Below are positions 39,306 to 47,587 of a stretch of DNA of 64,000 nt, one piece after another. How positions within the stretch are numbered: position 1 is the first letter of the stretch; every line of letters starts with the position of its first letter. The stretch is from Propionibacteriaceae bacterium. Its GTDB lineage: Bacteria; Actinomycetota; Actinomycetes; Propionibacteriales; Propionibacteriaceae. The notes under the pieces were generated by a model. It ran no database searches and was not told the origin of the DNA. It saw only the letters and a list, made by a program, of their open reading frames with translations. The stretch is taken from assembly GCA_031266665.1 (NCBI GenBank), contig JAISAO010000024.1, positions 1-64,000 of the forward strand. Reading direction: 5' to 3'. The translations under genes were made by a program, and so were the position numbers.

Positions 39306-39361
39306 GAAAACTATTATGCTAAAAATGGACTGCGGTGTCTACCCAGGGTCCCGGTAAAGTC

Positions 39362-39391
39362 GTGGGTGCGGGGTGCGGGGTGCGGGGTGCG
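39362..39391. repeat. GGGGTGC heptamer tandem
   Basis: Four heptamers of (G)GGGTGC follow one another between the 38.3-kb gene and the first propeller gene. The 246-bp spacer holds nothing else that I recognise. Confidence 0.7.
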
Positions 39392-39551
39392 TTTAACCTC
39401 GGTCTTTCGTCGGTTGGGCGTCCTGGCCTCTGAAACTCGGGATATGTGAATTAACGTTGTCATCTGTCGTTCGTGGGCGTGGCCGGATGGCCCGTGTCGC
39501 CTGAGTGGTGCCGGTTCTGGCCGGTCGGGGTTCTTTCTGGTGGTGGGCGGT

Positions 39552-41081
39552 CTAGCCGAGTTCGCCGTCCGGCGTCAGTTTGACCGCTAGGAGGTCGAAT
39601 TGGCCGTCACTGGGCGGGAGGTCGCCGTCGGTGGAGTTGGTGCTGCCGGCAGCCAGAAGGCCGCCGTCGGCGGCGATGGCCAAGGCGTGGAATGAGTCCC
39701 AGCCGGTGCCTCCGTGGTTCTGGGCCCAGACGGCTGTGCCGTCCGGGGTGATCTCGGCCACCAGGGCGTTGGGCAGGCTGCGGCCGTCGGCCTGGCCGGT
39801 GTAGCCGGCGGTGAAGATGCGGCCGTTGTCGGTGACGGCCACGGCCGCGAACCAATCATTGTCTGTGCTGCCGTAAGACTGGGCCCACCTAAGGGTGCCG
39901 TCCGGGGCGATCTTGGCCAACAGGGCGTCGCCCCCGCCGTGGTTGATGGCGATGTCGCCGTCGGCGGAATCGGTGCTGCCAGCGGCCAGGATGTCGCCGT
40001 CGGCGGCCATGGCCAAGGCGGTGAAGGCGTCGTCACCGCTGCCGCCGTAGGCCTGGGCCCACCTCAGGGAGCCGTCCGGGGCCACCTTCAACAACAGGGC
40101 GTCCGACTGGCCTGGGTCGGCGGTGCCGTCGCCGTCGGCTGAGCGGGTGGCGCCGGCGGCGTAGATGTCACCGTCGGCGGCCATGGCCAAAGCGGTGAAC
40201 GAATCGCCTCCGTCGCCGCTGTGGGTCTGGGACCACAGGAAGGCGCCGTCCGGGGCGAACTTGGCCAGTAGGCCGTAGTGGTGGTCCGGGTCGACGGTGG
40301 TGTAGCCGTCGGCGGAGTTGGTGTCCCCGGCTACCCAGACGCTGCCGTCGGCGGCCACTGCCACGGCCTCGAACGAACTCCGGCCGGCGCTGCCGTAGGC
40401 CTGGATCCACGAGAAGACGCCGTCCGGGGCGAGCTTGGCCACTAGGGCAGAGGTGGTGTCGCCGTCGGCCAGGTAGCCGGCGACCACGATGTCGCCGTCG
40501 GCGGTGACGGCCAGGGCCTCGAACGAGTCCCAGCCCTCCCCGCCGTAGACCTGGGTCCACAGCAGCCTGCCGTCCGGGGCCAGCTTGGTCAGCAGGGCGT
40601 CCCGGCCGCCCTGATTGTCGGTGATGTCGCCGTCGGCGGAGTCGGTGTCGCCGGCGGCTAGGACGCCGCCATCGGCGGCCACGGCCACGGCGTAGAAGCG
40701 GTCCTCGCCGGCGCCGCCATAGGTCCTGGCCCAGCTCGACGGGGCCAGCGGGGGAGTAGCGGTGTTTTGGCCGGGGAGCGGTGTCGGCGGCAGAACAGCC
40801 GTGGGCACCGAGCCGGTCGGGTCGTCGGCGGGCCTGTTCTGGGACTTCAGCCACCACCAGGCCAGCGTCGAGACCAGGGCCAGAGCCACGACGACGCTCA
40901 GAGCGATGACGACCGGTCGGGTCACGCGGCTGGCGGGTGGGGCGGGGACGGCTGGCCTGTCAGCGGCGGGCGTGGCTGTGGGCTGGGCGGCTGGCCAGTT
41001 CTGGTACTGGGAGATGGCCGGGTCGAGGTTCGGACTGGCTTCGGGGCGGCCGTGGTCCGGGGGGCCGTCGTGATCGGTCAT
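39552..41081 (-). CDS. Membrane-anchored SBBP-repeat beta-propeller protein (copy 1)
   Basis: The product is 509 residues: a disordered N-terminus (1-55), one helix (about 57-76, VIALSVVVALALVSTLAWWW), then about eight repeats of 48-55 residues with the consensus SF-ALA-AADG-(I/L)-AAG-T-SADGDIT-GG-DALL-K-APDG-L-W-Q-YGG. This is the SBBP/beta-propeller repeat, which should fold as an extracellular propeller with a binding role. The end is LTPDGELG followed by TAG. The leader (GGCGGAATGACATG) matches that of the paralogue at 43513-45027. Confidence 0.82.
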   Translation of the reverse strand: MTDHDGPPDHGRPEASPNLDPAISQYQNWPAAQPTATPAADRPAVPAPPASRVTRPVVIALSVVVALALVSTLAWWWLKSQNRPADDPTGSVPTAVLPPTPLPGQNTATPPLAPSSWARTYGGAGEDRFYAVAVAADGGVLAAGDTDSADGDITDNQGGRDALLTKLAPDGRLLWTQVYGGEGWDSFEALAVTADGDIVVAGYLADGDTTSALVAKLAPDGVFSWIQAYGSAGRSSFEAVAVAADGSVWVAGDTNSADGYTTVDPDHHYGLLAKFAPDGAFLWSQTHSGDGGDSFTALAMAADGDIYAAGATRSADGDGTADPGQSDALLLKVAPDGSLRWAQAYGGSGDDAFTALAMAADGDILAAGSTDSADGDIAINHGGGDALLAKIAPDGTLRWAQSYGSTDNDWFAAVAVTDNGRIFTAGYTGQADGRSLPNALVAEITPDGTAVWAQNHGGTGWDSFHALAIAADGGLLAAGSTNSTDGDLPPSDGQFDLLAVKLTPDGELG

Positions 41082-41249
41082 GTCATTCCGCCTGTCGGGT
41101 TCTTTCGAGACACCTGGTCATTATGGTTGGGGGTGTCGCGCCGTTCCGGACGGGTCGCGGCGCCATTCGGCCGCTTCTCCCGCTTGGCCGCTTCCGCCCG
41201 ACCCCTAAACAAACTTAACAGGTACTTACCAGGTTACTGCTAAGCTCAC

Positions 41250-41290
41250 CGGCTGAGTTACCTGTTGAGTTACCTGTTGAGTTAGGAGTT
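41250..41290 (+). repeat. 12-bp tandem repeats before AlbA_2 remnant
   Basis: GAGTTACCTGTT is repeated (near 41255, 41267 and, partly, 41279), ending in GAGTTAGGAG, the ribosome-binding site of the frame at 41295. An inverse-like TTACCAGGTTAC lies just upstream (41226-41237). This may be an operator array for the regulator that follows. Confidence 0.55.
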
Positions 41291-41294
41291 CGAG

Positions 41295-41600
41295 ATGGCG
41301 CGGCGCGCCAGCGTGATCGAGGCGATCCGACGCGCCCGGGCGACGGGCGCCGACTCCCACGCCGTTGAGATCAAGTCGGGGGCCGGCGGGGCGCCCAAGA
41401 CCCTTCCTGAGACGATCTCGGCCTTCGCCAACGGTGACGGCGGCCTGATCGTCTTGGGGGTGGACGAGAGGCGGGGCTTCGCCGTTGTTCCGGTCAACGC
41501 CGCCGGGTTGGCCGACGCGCTGGCCACGGCCTGCGCGACCTTGGTGGAGCCACCGGTCAGGGCCGAGATCTAATCGCACTTCGCGGCCACGATCCGCCTC
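41295..41600 (+). pseudogene. 5' part of an AlbA_2-type regulator gene, truncated
   Basis: The 92-codon frame encodes an AlbA_2-like start (DSHAVEIKSGAGGAPKTLPE, ISAFANGDGGLIVLGV), then stops at TAA just after VEPPVRAEI. The sequence continues with CACTTCGCGGCCACGATCC before homology ends. Both flanks of the stop recur at 42952-42979 and 43041-43062, where 61 bp lie between them instead of 6. It is therefore the 5' half of a gene whose 3' half survives elsewhere. Full-length relatives carry a C-terminal helix-turn-helix. Confidence 0.7.
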
Positions 41601-41631
41601 ATAGACATCATGTACAGCCAGATATACAATT

Positions 41632-41865
41632 TTGTGTATGTCATGGTCAGCCGGGGAAATAGCCGCGCTCTTGCAGAACCTCCGCCGCAGGGGTGGCGAT
41701 TCGACGCTGGTGGAGGTCAAGACGGCCGCCGGCGGCCCGCCCCGACTGGCTGAGAGCCTGTGCGCCTTCGGCAATGCCGGCCGCGTCACGGTCGAGGGCG
41801 GTCGGGGCAACCGTTTAACGGTCTACCGTCTGGCCCCTTCGCCCACCCCGCAGGCCCTCGTTTAG
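41632..41865 (+). pseudogene. AlbA_2-like fragment
   Basis: A 77-codon TTG frame resembles the start of the preceding gene (DSTLVEVKTAAGGPPRLAESLCAFGN) but then departs into unrelated sequence (VTVEGGRGNRLTVYRLAPSP). It looks like a second decayed copy. Confidence 0.5.
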
Positions 41866-41879
41866 CCTCAGTATCGGGC

Positions 41880-42030
41880 GGTCTAGCCGAGTTCGCCGTC
41901 TGCGTGAGCTTTGACCACCAAGAGGTCTGGATCCGCCATCCGGGGCGGTCTTGGCCAGTAGGGCGTCCCAGCCGCCGCGGTTGGTGGTGATATCGCCGTT
42001 ATCGGACTCGGTGTGTCCGGCGGCTCGTCC
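41880..42030 (-). pseudogene. Fragment of SBBP-propeller gene
   Basis: The minus strand encodes DITTNRGGWDALLAKTAPDGG and, in a shifted frame, DLLVVKAHADGELG followed by TAG, the C-terminus of the propeller family. An internal blade and the terminal blade are thus joined out of frame. Confidence 0.7.
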
Positions 42031-42070
42031 CTTGGCGGTCTGGATAGGCGTAACGGATGGAAAGTATCCA

Positions 42071-42099
42071 TTGTTTTGGGCGGTTGAATGTAGTACAAT
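42071..42099 (+). promoter_or_regulatory. Consensus-like promoter of the isochorismatase remnant
   Basis: TTGTTT (42071-42076) and TACAAT (42094-42099) are separated by 17 bp, ahead of AGGCGG and the ATG at 42131. This AT-rich promoter matches the foreign composition of its gene. Confidence 0.6.
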
Positions 42100-42130
42100 C
42101 TAATTCAGCCTAGAGATAGAAGGCGGATTG

Positions 42131-42640
42131 ATGGAAGGCAAATTACTACTTGTGTTGGATATGCAAAAGGCTATCCTGCAAAAGCCAATATATGAAAAAG
42201 AGCGGCTGATAAAAAACATCAACACCCTCATAGATGCTTTTTCCTCGCACAGTTTGCCTGTTGTGCTTTCGCGCCATACAAATAATTCTTCGCTGAAATC
42301 GCAGTCTGACGGCTGGTAAATAGATGGTTCAATACAAGTGCCACCAAATGCAATTTGGTTTGATAAAAAGCGCAGTAACATTTTATTAGAAGCCGGATTC
42401 TATCAGATATTACTTAACACGGGTATAAAGCAGCTTTTCATCTGTGGTTTGGTGTCTAACGGTTGCGTGCAGGCCGCTTGCATTGAAGGCGTTAAGCGGG
42501 GTTTTGCGGTAATGCTACTTGGCGATGCCCATAGCACTTATGTGAAGGATGCCGGCGCAGTTATTGATAAGTGGAATGTAAAATTATTGGAATATGGCGC
42601 GCAGATTATCTCGACCAATGAGGCCGTTCGTTGGTTTTAG
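42131..42640 (+). pseudogene. Isochorismatase-family hydrolase with one in-frame stop
   Basis: One frame runs 170 codons and encodes an isochorismatase fold: the catalytic Asp in KLLLVLDMQ, SLPVVLSRHTNN, IKQLFICGLVSNGCVQAAC with the catalytic Cys, and FAVMLLGDAHSTYV. The only break is TAA at 42317-42319, after LKSQSDGW; downstream (IDGSIQVPPNAIWFDKK) the frame and family pattern continue. The DNA is AT-rich, unlike the rest of the window, which suggests recent transfer from a low-GC donor followed by a nonsense mutation. A re-initiated shorter protein is unlikely to be active, because Asp and Cys are separated by the stop. Confidence 0.8.
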
Positions 42641-42705
42641 CATCATAAGCCAAACGAAACATAATGGCGAGATAAGCTGAAAACTTACCCCGCCGCCTAT
42701 GCTTT

Positions 42706-42958
42706 TTACAGTATGATCGCGCCGTCCGGGGCGATCTTGATCACCAGGCCGTTCCCGGCGACCTCGATGCCATCGGCGCTGGGGCGGATTTCTCCGGCGA
42801 TGTAGACGTTGCCGTCGTTAATGACGGCCAGGGCGGATAACCAGTCACTGTCGGCGCCGCCGTGGGTTTGGGTCCACAGGAGGTCGCCGTCTGGAGTGAT
42901 TTTGGCCAGTAGGGCGTCGTAGTAGCTGTGGTTGGTGGTGATGTCGCCGTCGGTGGAG
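42706..42958 (-). pseudogene. C-terminal propeller fragment
   Basis: The minus strand reads an unbroken stretch of about 84 codons (GSTDGDITTNHSYYDALLAK, APDGAIIL) ending in TAA, equal to about 1.5 SBBP blades with no start or membrane anchor. It joins the AlbA_2 3' fragment exactly at GTGGAGCC. Confidence 0.7.
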
Positions 42959-43316
42959 CCACCGGTCAGGGCCGAGATCGAGGTGATGGAGTTCGAGGGC
43001 CTGATGATCGTCGCCGCTGGAGATCAAGACTGACCAACTGCACTTCGCGGCCACGATCCGCCGGGCGGACACACCGCCGAATGGCGTCGCCCCGCCCCCG
43101 GCCCGGTCCGAGCCGCCCGAACTGCGTCCCCGGCAACAACAGATTGTCGACCTACTGGCGTCCGGTCCGCAGGCGACGACGGAACTGGCGGCGGCCATGG
43201 GCCTCAGCCGGACGGCGGTCATGACGCATTTGAGGGCGCTCGAGTCGCTCGGGGCCGTCGCGCCCACCACCGAGTCTAGGACCGCCCCCGGCGCCAAGTG
43301 GCGGATCGCAGGGTGA
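42952..43316 (+). pseudogene. 3' part of AlbA_2-type regulator with HTH, frameshifted
   Basis: After the shared VEPPVRAEI segment the frame reads EVMEFEGLMIVAAGDQD and stops. In another frame HFAATIRRADTPPN continues to a C-terminal winged-helix (QQQIVDLLASGPQATTELAA, MGLSRTAVMTHLRALESLGA). Together with 41295-41600 it reconstructs one regulator gene. No start codon or promoter remains. Confidence 0.65.
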
Positions 43317-43353
43317 GCGCGGTTGTCGCGCTGGAGTTGGCGTCGTGGGCGGT

Positions 43354-43516
43354 CTAGATGGTTAATTCCAAGCCATGGGCTCGTCCTCACGCCCAGACGA
43401 CACGCCGGCGGCGTCATCGTCGGTCGGCGATGCCGCACATCGCCTCTCACCACTTCCTGGCCGGCCCGCCGTCTGAGCGCGAATCCATCGCCCAGCCCTT
43501 GGAATTAACCATCTAG
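43354..43516. mobile_element. 163-bp MITE-like element, copy 1
   Basis: CTAGATGGTTAATTCCAAG (43354-43372) and its exact inverse (43498-43516) bound a 163-bp noncoding element. An inverted copy of the same length, about 95% identical, lies at 50187-50349. The left flank is gggcggtCTAG and the right flank CTAGccgagttcgcc; the uninterrupted site gggcggtctagccgagttcgcc survives at 39546 and 41876. So it inserted with CTAG duplicated. It supplies the stop codon of the propeller gene next to it. No transposase is present. Confidence 0.9.
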
Positions 43517-45027
43517 CCGAGTTCGCCATTTGGTGTCAGTTTGACCACTGAGAGGTCGGCCAGGCTGCGGACGAGCGGAGGGTCGCTGTTGGCGGAGTTG
43601 GTGTATCCGGCGGCCAAGAGGCCGCCGTCGGCGGCGATGGCCAAGGCGCTGAACGAATCGCCGTCGGCGCCGCCGTGGGTTCGGGCCCAGACAAGGGTGC
43701 CGTCGGGGGCGGTCTTGGCCAGTAGGGCGTCGTCGTCGCCGTGGCTGGGCGGGAGGTCGCCGTCGGTGGACCCGGTGTATCCGGCGGCCAGGATGTCGCC
43801 GTCGGCGGCGATGACCAAGGTGTTGAAGCTGTCCCAGTCCGTGCCTCCGTGGGTTTGGGCCCACAGGAGGGTGCCGTCGGGGGCGGTCTTGACCAGTAGG
43901 GCGTCCCAGCCGCCGCGGTTGGTGGTGATATCGCCGTCATCGGACTCGGTGTATCCGGCGGCCAGGATGTCCCCGTCGTCGGCGACGGCCAGGTCGTTGA
44001 AGGTGTCTCGGCTCGTGCCGCCGTAGGTTCGAGTCCACCTGAGGGCGCCGTCCGGGGCGATCTTGGCCAGCAGTGCGTCCTCGTCACCTCGGTTGGTGGT
44101 GATGTCGCCGTCATCGGACTCGGTGTATCCGGCGGCCAGGATGTCGCCGTCGTCGGCGACGGCCAGGGCGTTGAACTTGTCGTCGTTGGTGCCGCCGTAA
44201 GTTCGGGTCCAGATGATGTCGCCGTCGGGGGCGATTTTGGCCAGTAGGGCGTCGGACCAGCCGCCGTGGCTGGTGGTGATGTCACCGGCGATGGAGTTGG
44301 TGTCTCCAGCGGCGAGGACGCTGCCATCGTCGGCCAAAGCCACGGCGCTGAACGTTTCGCCGCTGGCACCGCCGTAGGCCCGGGCCCAGACAAGGGTGCC
44401 GTCGGGAGCGATTTTGGCCAGTAAGGCATCGCCCCACCAGATGCCGTTTTTACTGGTGATGATGTCGCCGTCGGTGGAGAGGGTGTATCCGGCGGCGAAG
44501 AGGCTGCCGTCGGCGGCGATGGCCAGGGCGTTGAACGTGTCGTAGTTGGTGCCGCCGTAGGCCCGGGCCCAGATGAGGGTGCCGTCGGGGGCGATTTTGG
44601 CCAGGAGGGCGTCTCGGTCGCCTCGGTTGGTGGTGATGTCGCCGTCGGTGGACCCGGTGTATCCGGCGGCGAAGATACTGCCGTCGGCGGCGACTGTCAG
44701 GTCGAAGAATTTGTCATCGTCTTGGCCGCCGTAGGCTTTGGCCCAGGTCGATGTGGGGAGGACGGTCGTGGGCGCTGCGGCGGTCGAGGGGGTCGGGTCG
44801 TTGGTGGGTTCGTCCCGGGATTTGAGCAATAGCCACATGAGAGTCACGGCCAGGACCGGGATGATTAGAGAGGGGACGTTTGACAGAAGCACGCCCTTGG
44901 CGGGTCTGGCGGGCGGGGGCGTGGGGGGCTGGGCGGTTGGCCAGCTTTGATTCTGAGGGTGGGCCGTGCCGGAGTGCTGGTGGGGTTCGGGGCGGTCGTG
45001 GTTCGTGGGACTGTAGTGATCAGTCAT
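43513..45027 (-). CDS. Membrane-anchored SBBP-repeat beta-propeller protein (copy 2)
   Basis: The 504-residue paralogue of the 39.5-kb gene has the same plan: disordered N-terminus, one helix (about 45-65, VPSLIIPVLAVTLMWLLL) and about eight SBBP repeats (ADDGDILAAGYTESDDGDIT..., APDGTLVWARAYGG). The repeats are more alike here than in copy 1, indicating recent internal homogenisation. The leader (AAAGGCGGGATGATATG) matches copy 1. The TAG stop lies in the terminal CTAG of the adjacent 163-bp element. Probably an extracellular binding or scaffolding protein. Confidence 0.82.
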   Translation of the reverse strand: MTDHYSPTNHDRPEPHQHSGTAHPQNQSWPTAQPPTPPPARPAKGVLLSNVPSLIIPVLAVTLMWLLLKSRDEPTNDPTPSTAAAPTTVLPTSTWAKAYGGQDDDKFFDLTVAADGSIFAAGYTGSTDGDITTNRGDRDALLAKIAPDGTLIWARAYGGTNYDTFNALAIAADGSLFAAGYTLSTDGDIITSKNGIWWGDALLAKIAPDGTLVWARAYGGASGETFSAVALADDGSVLAAGDTNSIAGDITTSHGGWSDALLAKIAPDGDIIWTRTYGGTNDDKFNALAVADDGDILAAGYTESDDGDITTNRGDEDALLAKIAPDGALRWTRTYGGTSRDTFNDLAVADDGDILAAGYTESDDGDITTNRGGWDALLVKTAPDGTLLWAQTHGGTDWDSFNTLVIAADGDILAAGYTGSTDGDLPPSHGDDDALLAKTAPDGTLVWARTHGGADGDSFSALAIAADGGLLAAGYTNSANSDPPLVRSLADLSVVKLTPNGELG

Positions 45028-45078
45028 ATCATCCCGCCTTTCTGATCTCTTCGGGACATCTGGTGATCCTAGGCTTGG

Positions 45079-45248
45079 CTGTGGGCTCCGGGCCGTCTCG
45101 GACTGGTCGCGGCGTCCGGTCAGGCGGCGGACAGGTGGCCGAGGGCGATGACGTTGATCCGGTCGGGCCGGGTGTAACTTTCATTGCCGGCGGTCAGGAC
45201 GTTCAACGAGCAGAGCTGGTCGGCCCGGTGGACGGAGACTTTGCCGGC
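45079..45248. repeat. 170-bp direct repeat, left copy
   Basis: This segment matches 48610-48779 without gaps (offset 3,531 bp). It contains the last 43 codons of a DUF4143 ATPase gene and its 3' flank. The two copies bracket the catabolic cassette. Confidence 0.85.
45120..45248 (-). pseudogene. 3' remnant of DUF4143 ATPase gene
   Basis: The minus strand encodes only the C-terminal 43 residues of the intact ATPase at 48651-49928 (RADQLCSLNVLTAGNESYTR, INVIALGHLSAA), including the stop. Sequence upstream of 45248 is unrelated. No start remains. Confidence 0.85.
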
Positions 45249-45399
45249 TCATCACAGTTGAGAGTGGGTTGACTGTTTGATTGTGTGGGTCTGAGCGGGG
45301 GGTCGGGCTTGTCCCGGGGTGTGGGGATGGCGGTCTTTTGGTGTCTGTTGGTCTTGGGGCGTGTCGTTGTCCGGGGTGGGGACGGGGTATAGCCAGCCA

Positions 45400-45421
45400 G
45401 ACATCTTTATGATAGGATGTC
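45400..45421 (+). promoter_or_regulatory. Inverted repeat over -10 box of catabolic cassette
   Basis: GACATC-N10-GATGTC (45400-45421) encloses TATGAT (45408-45413). The arrangement suits repressor control of the operon starting at 45422/45461. Confidence 0.55.
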
Positions 45422-45460
45422 ATGGCGTCTGAACGACAGTGTCGCGCTAAGGAGCCGACC

Positions 45461-46966
45461 ATGTACACCGTGTCCCACTACATCAACGGCCGGGTCGTCA
45501 CCGGCCATCGCGCCCTCTCACCCATCTTCAACCCGGCCACAGGGGAGCAGATCGGCCAAGCCGAGAACGCCACCGCAGACCTGGTCGCCGAAGCGATCAC
45601 CGCCGCGAAGGATGCGTTCGCCGTCTGGTCCCAGGTCTCCTTGGGGCGGCGCACCGCGATCCTGTTCAAGTTCAGGGAGCTCCTCGCGGCTCACACCGAC
45701 GAACTGGCCGCGATCGTCACCCGGGAACAGGGCAAAGTCCTCGCGGACGCCGCCGGCGAAGTGGGCCGTGGCCTAGACGTGGTCGAATACGTCTGCGGCA
45801 TCCCGGAACTCTTGAAGGGCGAGTTCTCCATGCAGGCCTCGACCGGTCTGGACATCTATTCCTTCCGGGAGCCGATCGGCGTGTGCGCCGGAGTGACCCC
45901 CTTCAACTTCCCCGTGATGTGCCCAATGTGGATGGTGCCGGTGGCGATCGCGTGCGGCAACACGTTCGTGTTGAAGCCGGCCAAAGCCGACCCGTCGGCC
46001 TCGCTGCTGATCGCCAAGCTATTTTCCGAGGCCGGCCTGCCCGATGGGGTCTTGAACGTGGTGCAAGGCGACCGGCACGCGGTCAAGGTGTTGGAAACCC
46101 ATCCGGACGTGCGGTCGTTGTCGTTCGTCGGCTCGACCGCGGTGGGCAAGGAGTTGTTCGAGATCGGAACTGCCCACGGCAAGAGGGTCCAGGCGCTCTC
46201 CGGCGCCAAGAACCACGGTGTGGTGCTGGCCGACGCCGATTTGGAGTTCGCCGCGGCCAACGCGGTCGCGGCCGCGTTCGGCGCCGCGGGGGAGCGGTGC
46301 ATGGCGCTACCGGTGATCGCGGTCCAACAGGCGGTGGCGGACCAGTTCCTGGACCTGGTTGTGGAGAAGGCGAAAGCGATCAAAGTGGCGGACGGCTCGG
46401 CTCCGGGCGCCGACATGGGCGCGATCATCACTGCCGCCGAGCGCGACCGAATCGAGCAGATCGTCACCGAGGCCGAACGGGACGGCGCCCTGGTGGTCCT
46501 GGACGGCCGGGGATTCAGGCCGTCTGGCTTGGAGAGCGGGTTCTTCACCGGCCCCACAATCTTGGACAACGTCCGACTGGACCAGCGGGCCTACACGGAA
46601 GAGATCTTCGGGCCGGTGCTGGTGGTGATTCGGGTCCCGGATCTCCAGGCCGCCATCGACCTCATCAGAGGGAACCCTTACGGGAACGGGGCGGCGATCT
46701 TCACCGCGTCGGGGGCGGCGGCCCGCGAGTTCGCGCGCGCTATTCCAGTGGGGATGATCGGGGTCAATGTGCCCATCCCGGTGCCAGTCGCCTACCACTC
46801 CTTCGGCGGGTGGCGGGATTCGTTTTTCGGCGAGACCCACATCTACGGCCCGGAAGGGGTGGCGTTCTTCACCGAGGCGAAAGTCGTCACCCAGCGCTGG
46901 CCCAAGGCGCGCGGCCAACAGCAGCCCACCTTCCATTTCGCCGGCGCCAGCTCCGCCGCCGCGTAG
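45461..46966 (+). CDS. mmsA: CoA-acylating (methyl)malonate-semialdehyde dehydrogenase
   Basis: The enzyme oxidises malonate or methylmalonate semialdehyde to acetyl- or propionyl-CoA, in inositol, valine or beta-alanine breakdown. The 501-residue product keeps the family motifs: GVTPFNFPVMCPMWM, LKPAKADPSASL, SFVGSTAVGKE, GAKNHGVVLADAD and the catalytic Cys in GERCMALPV (near 280). AAGGAG supports ATG 45461; an in-frame ATG at 45422, eight bases after a -10 box, could serve a leaderless form with 13 more residues. It is followed by a UPF0303 gene and a TIM-barrel isomerase, so an inositol- or sugar-acid route is likely. Confidence 0.9.
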   Translation: MYTVSHYINGRVVTGHRALSPIFNPATGEQIGQAENATADLVAEAITAAKDAFAVWSQVSLGRRTAILFKFRELLAAHTDELAAIVTREQGKVLADAAGEVGRGLDVVEYVCGIPELLKGEFSMQASTGLDIYSFREPIGVCAGVTPFNFPVMCPMWMVPVAIACGNTFVLKPAKADPSASLLIAKLFSEAGLPDGVLNVVQGDRHAVKVLETHPDVRSLSFVGSTAVGKELFEIGTAHGKRVQALSGAKNHGVVLADADLEFAAANAVAAAFGAAGERCMALPVIAVQQAVADQFLDLVVEKAKAIKVADGSAPGADMGAIITAAERDRIEQIVTEAERDGALVVLDGRGFRPSGLESGFFTGPTILDNVRLDQRAYTEEIFGPVLVVIRVPDLQAAIDLIRGNPYGNGAAIFTASGAAAREFARAIPVGMIGVNVPIPVPVAYHSFGGWRDSFFGETHIYGPEGVAFFTEAKVVTQRWPKARGQQQPTFHFAGASSAAA

Positions 46967-47041
46967 CCTCCGTCATCCCGGGGCCGGGTCGCCGGCTCCC
47001 GCCAAGAACAGTCCACCAGCCGAAGAGAAACGAGCCACAAC

Positions 47042-47587
47042 GTGTCAACCACCACCCAAACATTCCGCTCGCTGGCCGCCGAACTCGACACCCTGGCCAG
47101 CCACCCCGACCAGTTGCTCGCCGCCCTCGACCAGCAGGCGCGCGAACTGCGCTTCCCCGCCCTTGGCCTCGACACCGCCTGGCAGATCGGCTGTCTGATT
47201 CGCCGGGTCGGGGCCGCCGAGGCGCTGCCCATCGCCATCGACATACATATCGGAACCCAGCAAGTCTTCCACGCCGCGCTTCCAGGAGCGGTCGCGGACA
47301 ACGACGGCTGGGCCGCGCGCAAAGCCGCTGTCGCCATTCGCTACGGCGAGTCCTCGCTCGCGGTCCAGGTCCGCTTCGACCGCGACCAGGGAGGCTTCGA
47401 CCAGGCAAGCCGACTGCCTGCGGGCGATTACGCCGCCGCCGGCGGAGCCATCCCCCTCCTGCTGCCTAGCGGGATCGCGGTGGGCGTCGTGGCGGTGTCA
47501 GGGCTGCCGTCGATCCACGACCACGCGCTCGCGGCCACCGTGATCGCCGAGGCGATCCACGCCACAGAGCAGGGGGACTGGGCATGA
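47042..47587 (+). CDS. UPF0303 family protein
   Basis: The 181-residue product matches the UPF0303 (YBR137W-like) pattern: LGLDTAWQIGCLIRRVGAAE, LPIAIDIHIGTQQVFHAALP, VADNDGWAARKAAVAIRYGE, LPAGDYAAAGGAIPLLLPS, VVAVSGLPSIHDHALA. The fold is GlcG/HbpS-like; in bacteria these genes often accompany sugar-catabolic operons, and the function is not settled. GTG start; ATGA overlap with the next gene shows translational coupling. Confidence 0.82.
   Translation: MSTTTQTFRSLAAELDTLASHPDQLLAALDQQARELRFPALGLDTAWQIGCLIRRVGAAEALPIAIDIHIGTQQVFHAALPGAVADNDGWAARKAAVAIRYGESSLAVQVRFDRDQGGFDQASRLPAGDYAAAGGAIPLLLPSGIAVGVVAVSGLPSIHDHALAATVIAEAIHATEQGDWA

Noticed and set aside
42338-42640. Independent 100-residue gene with its own start
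   Set aside because: It is in frame with 42131-42319 and continues the same isochorismatase fold, so it is the 3' part of one broken gene.
43354-43516. Protein-coding insertion sequence
   Set aside because: At 163 bp it has no transposase frame; it can only be a nonautonomous element.
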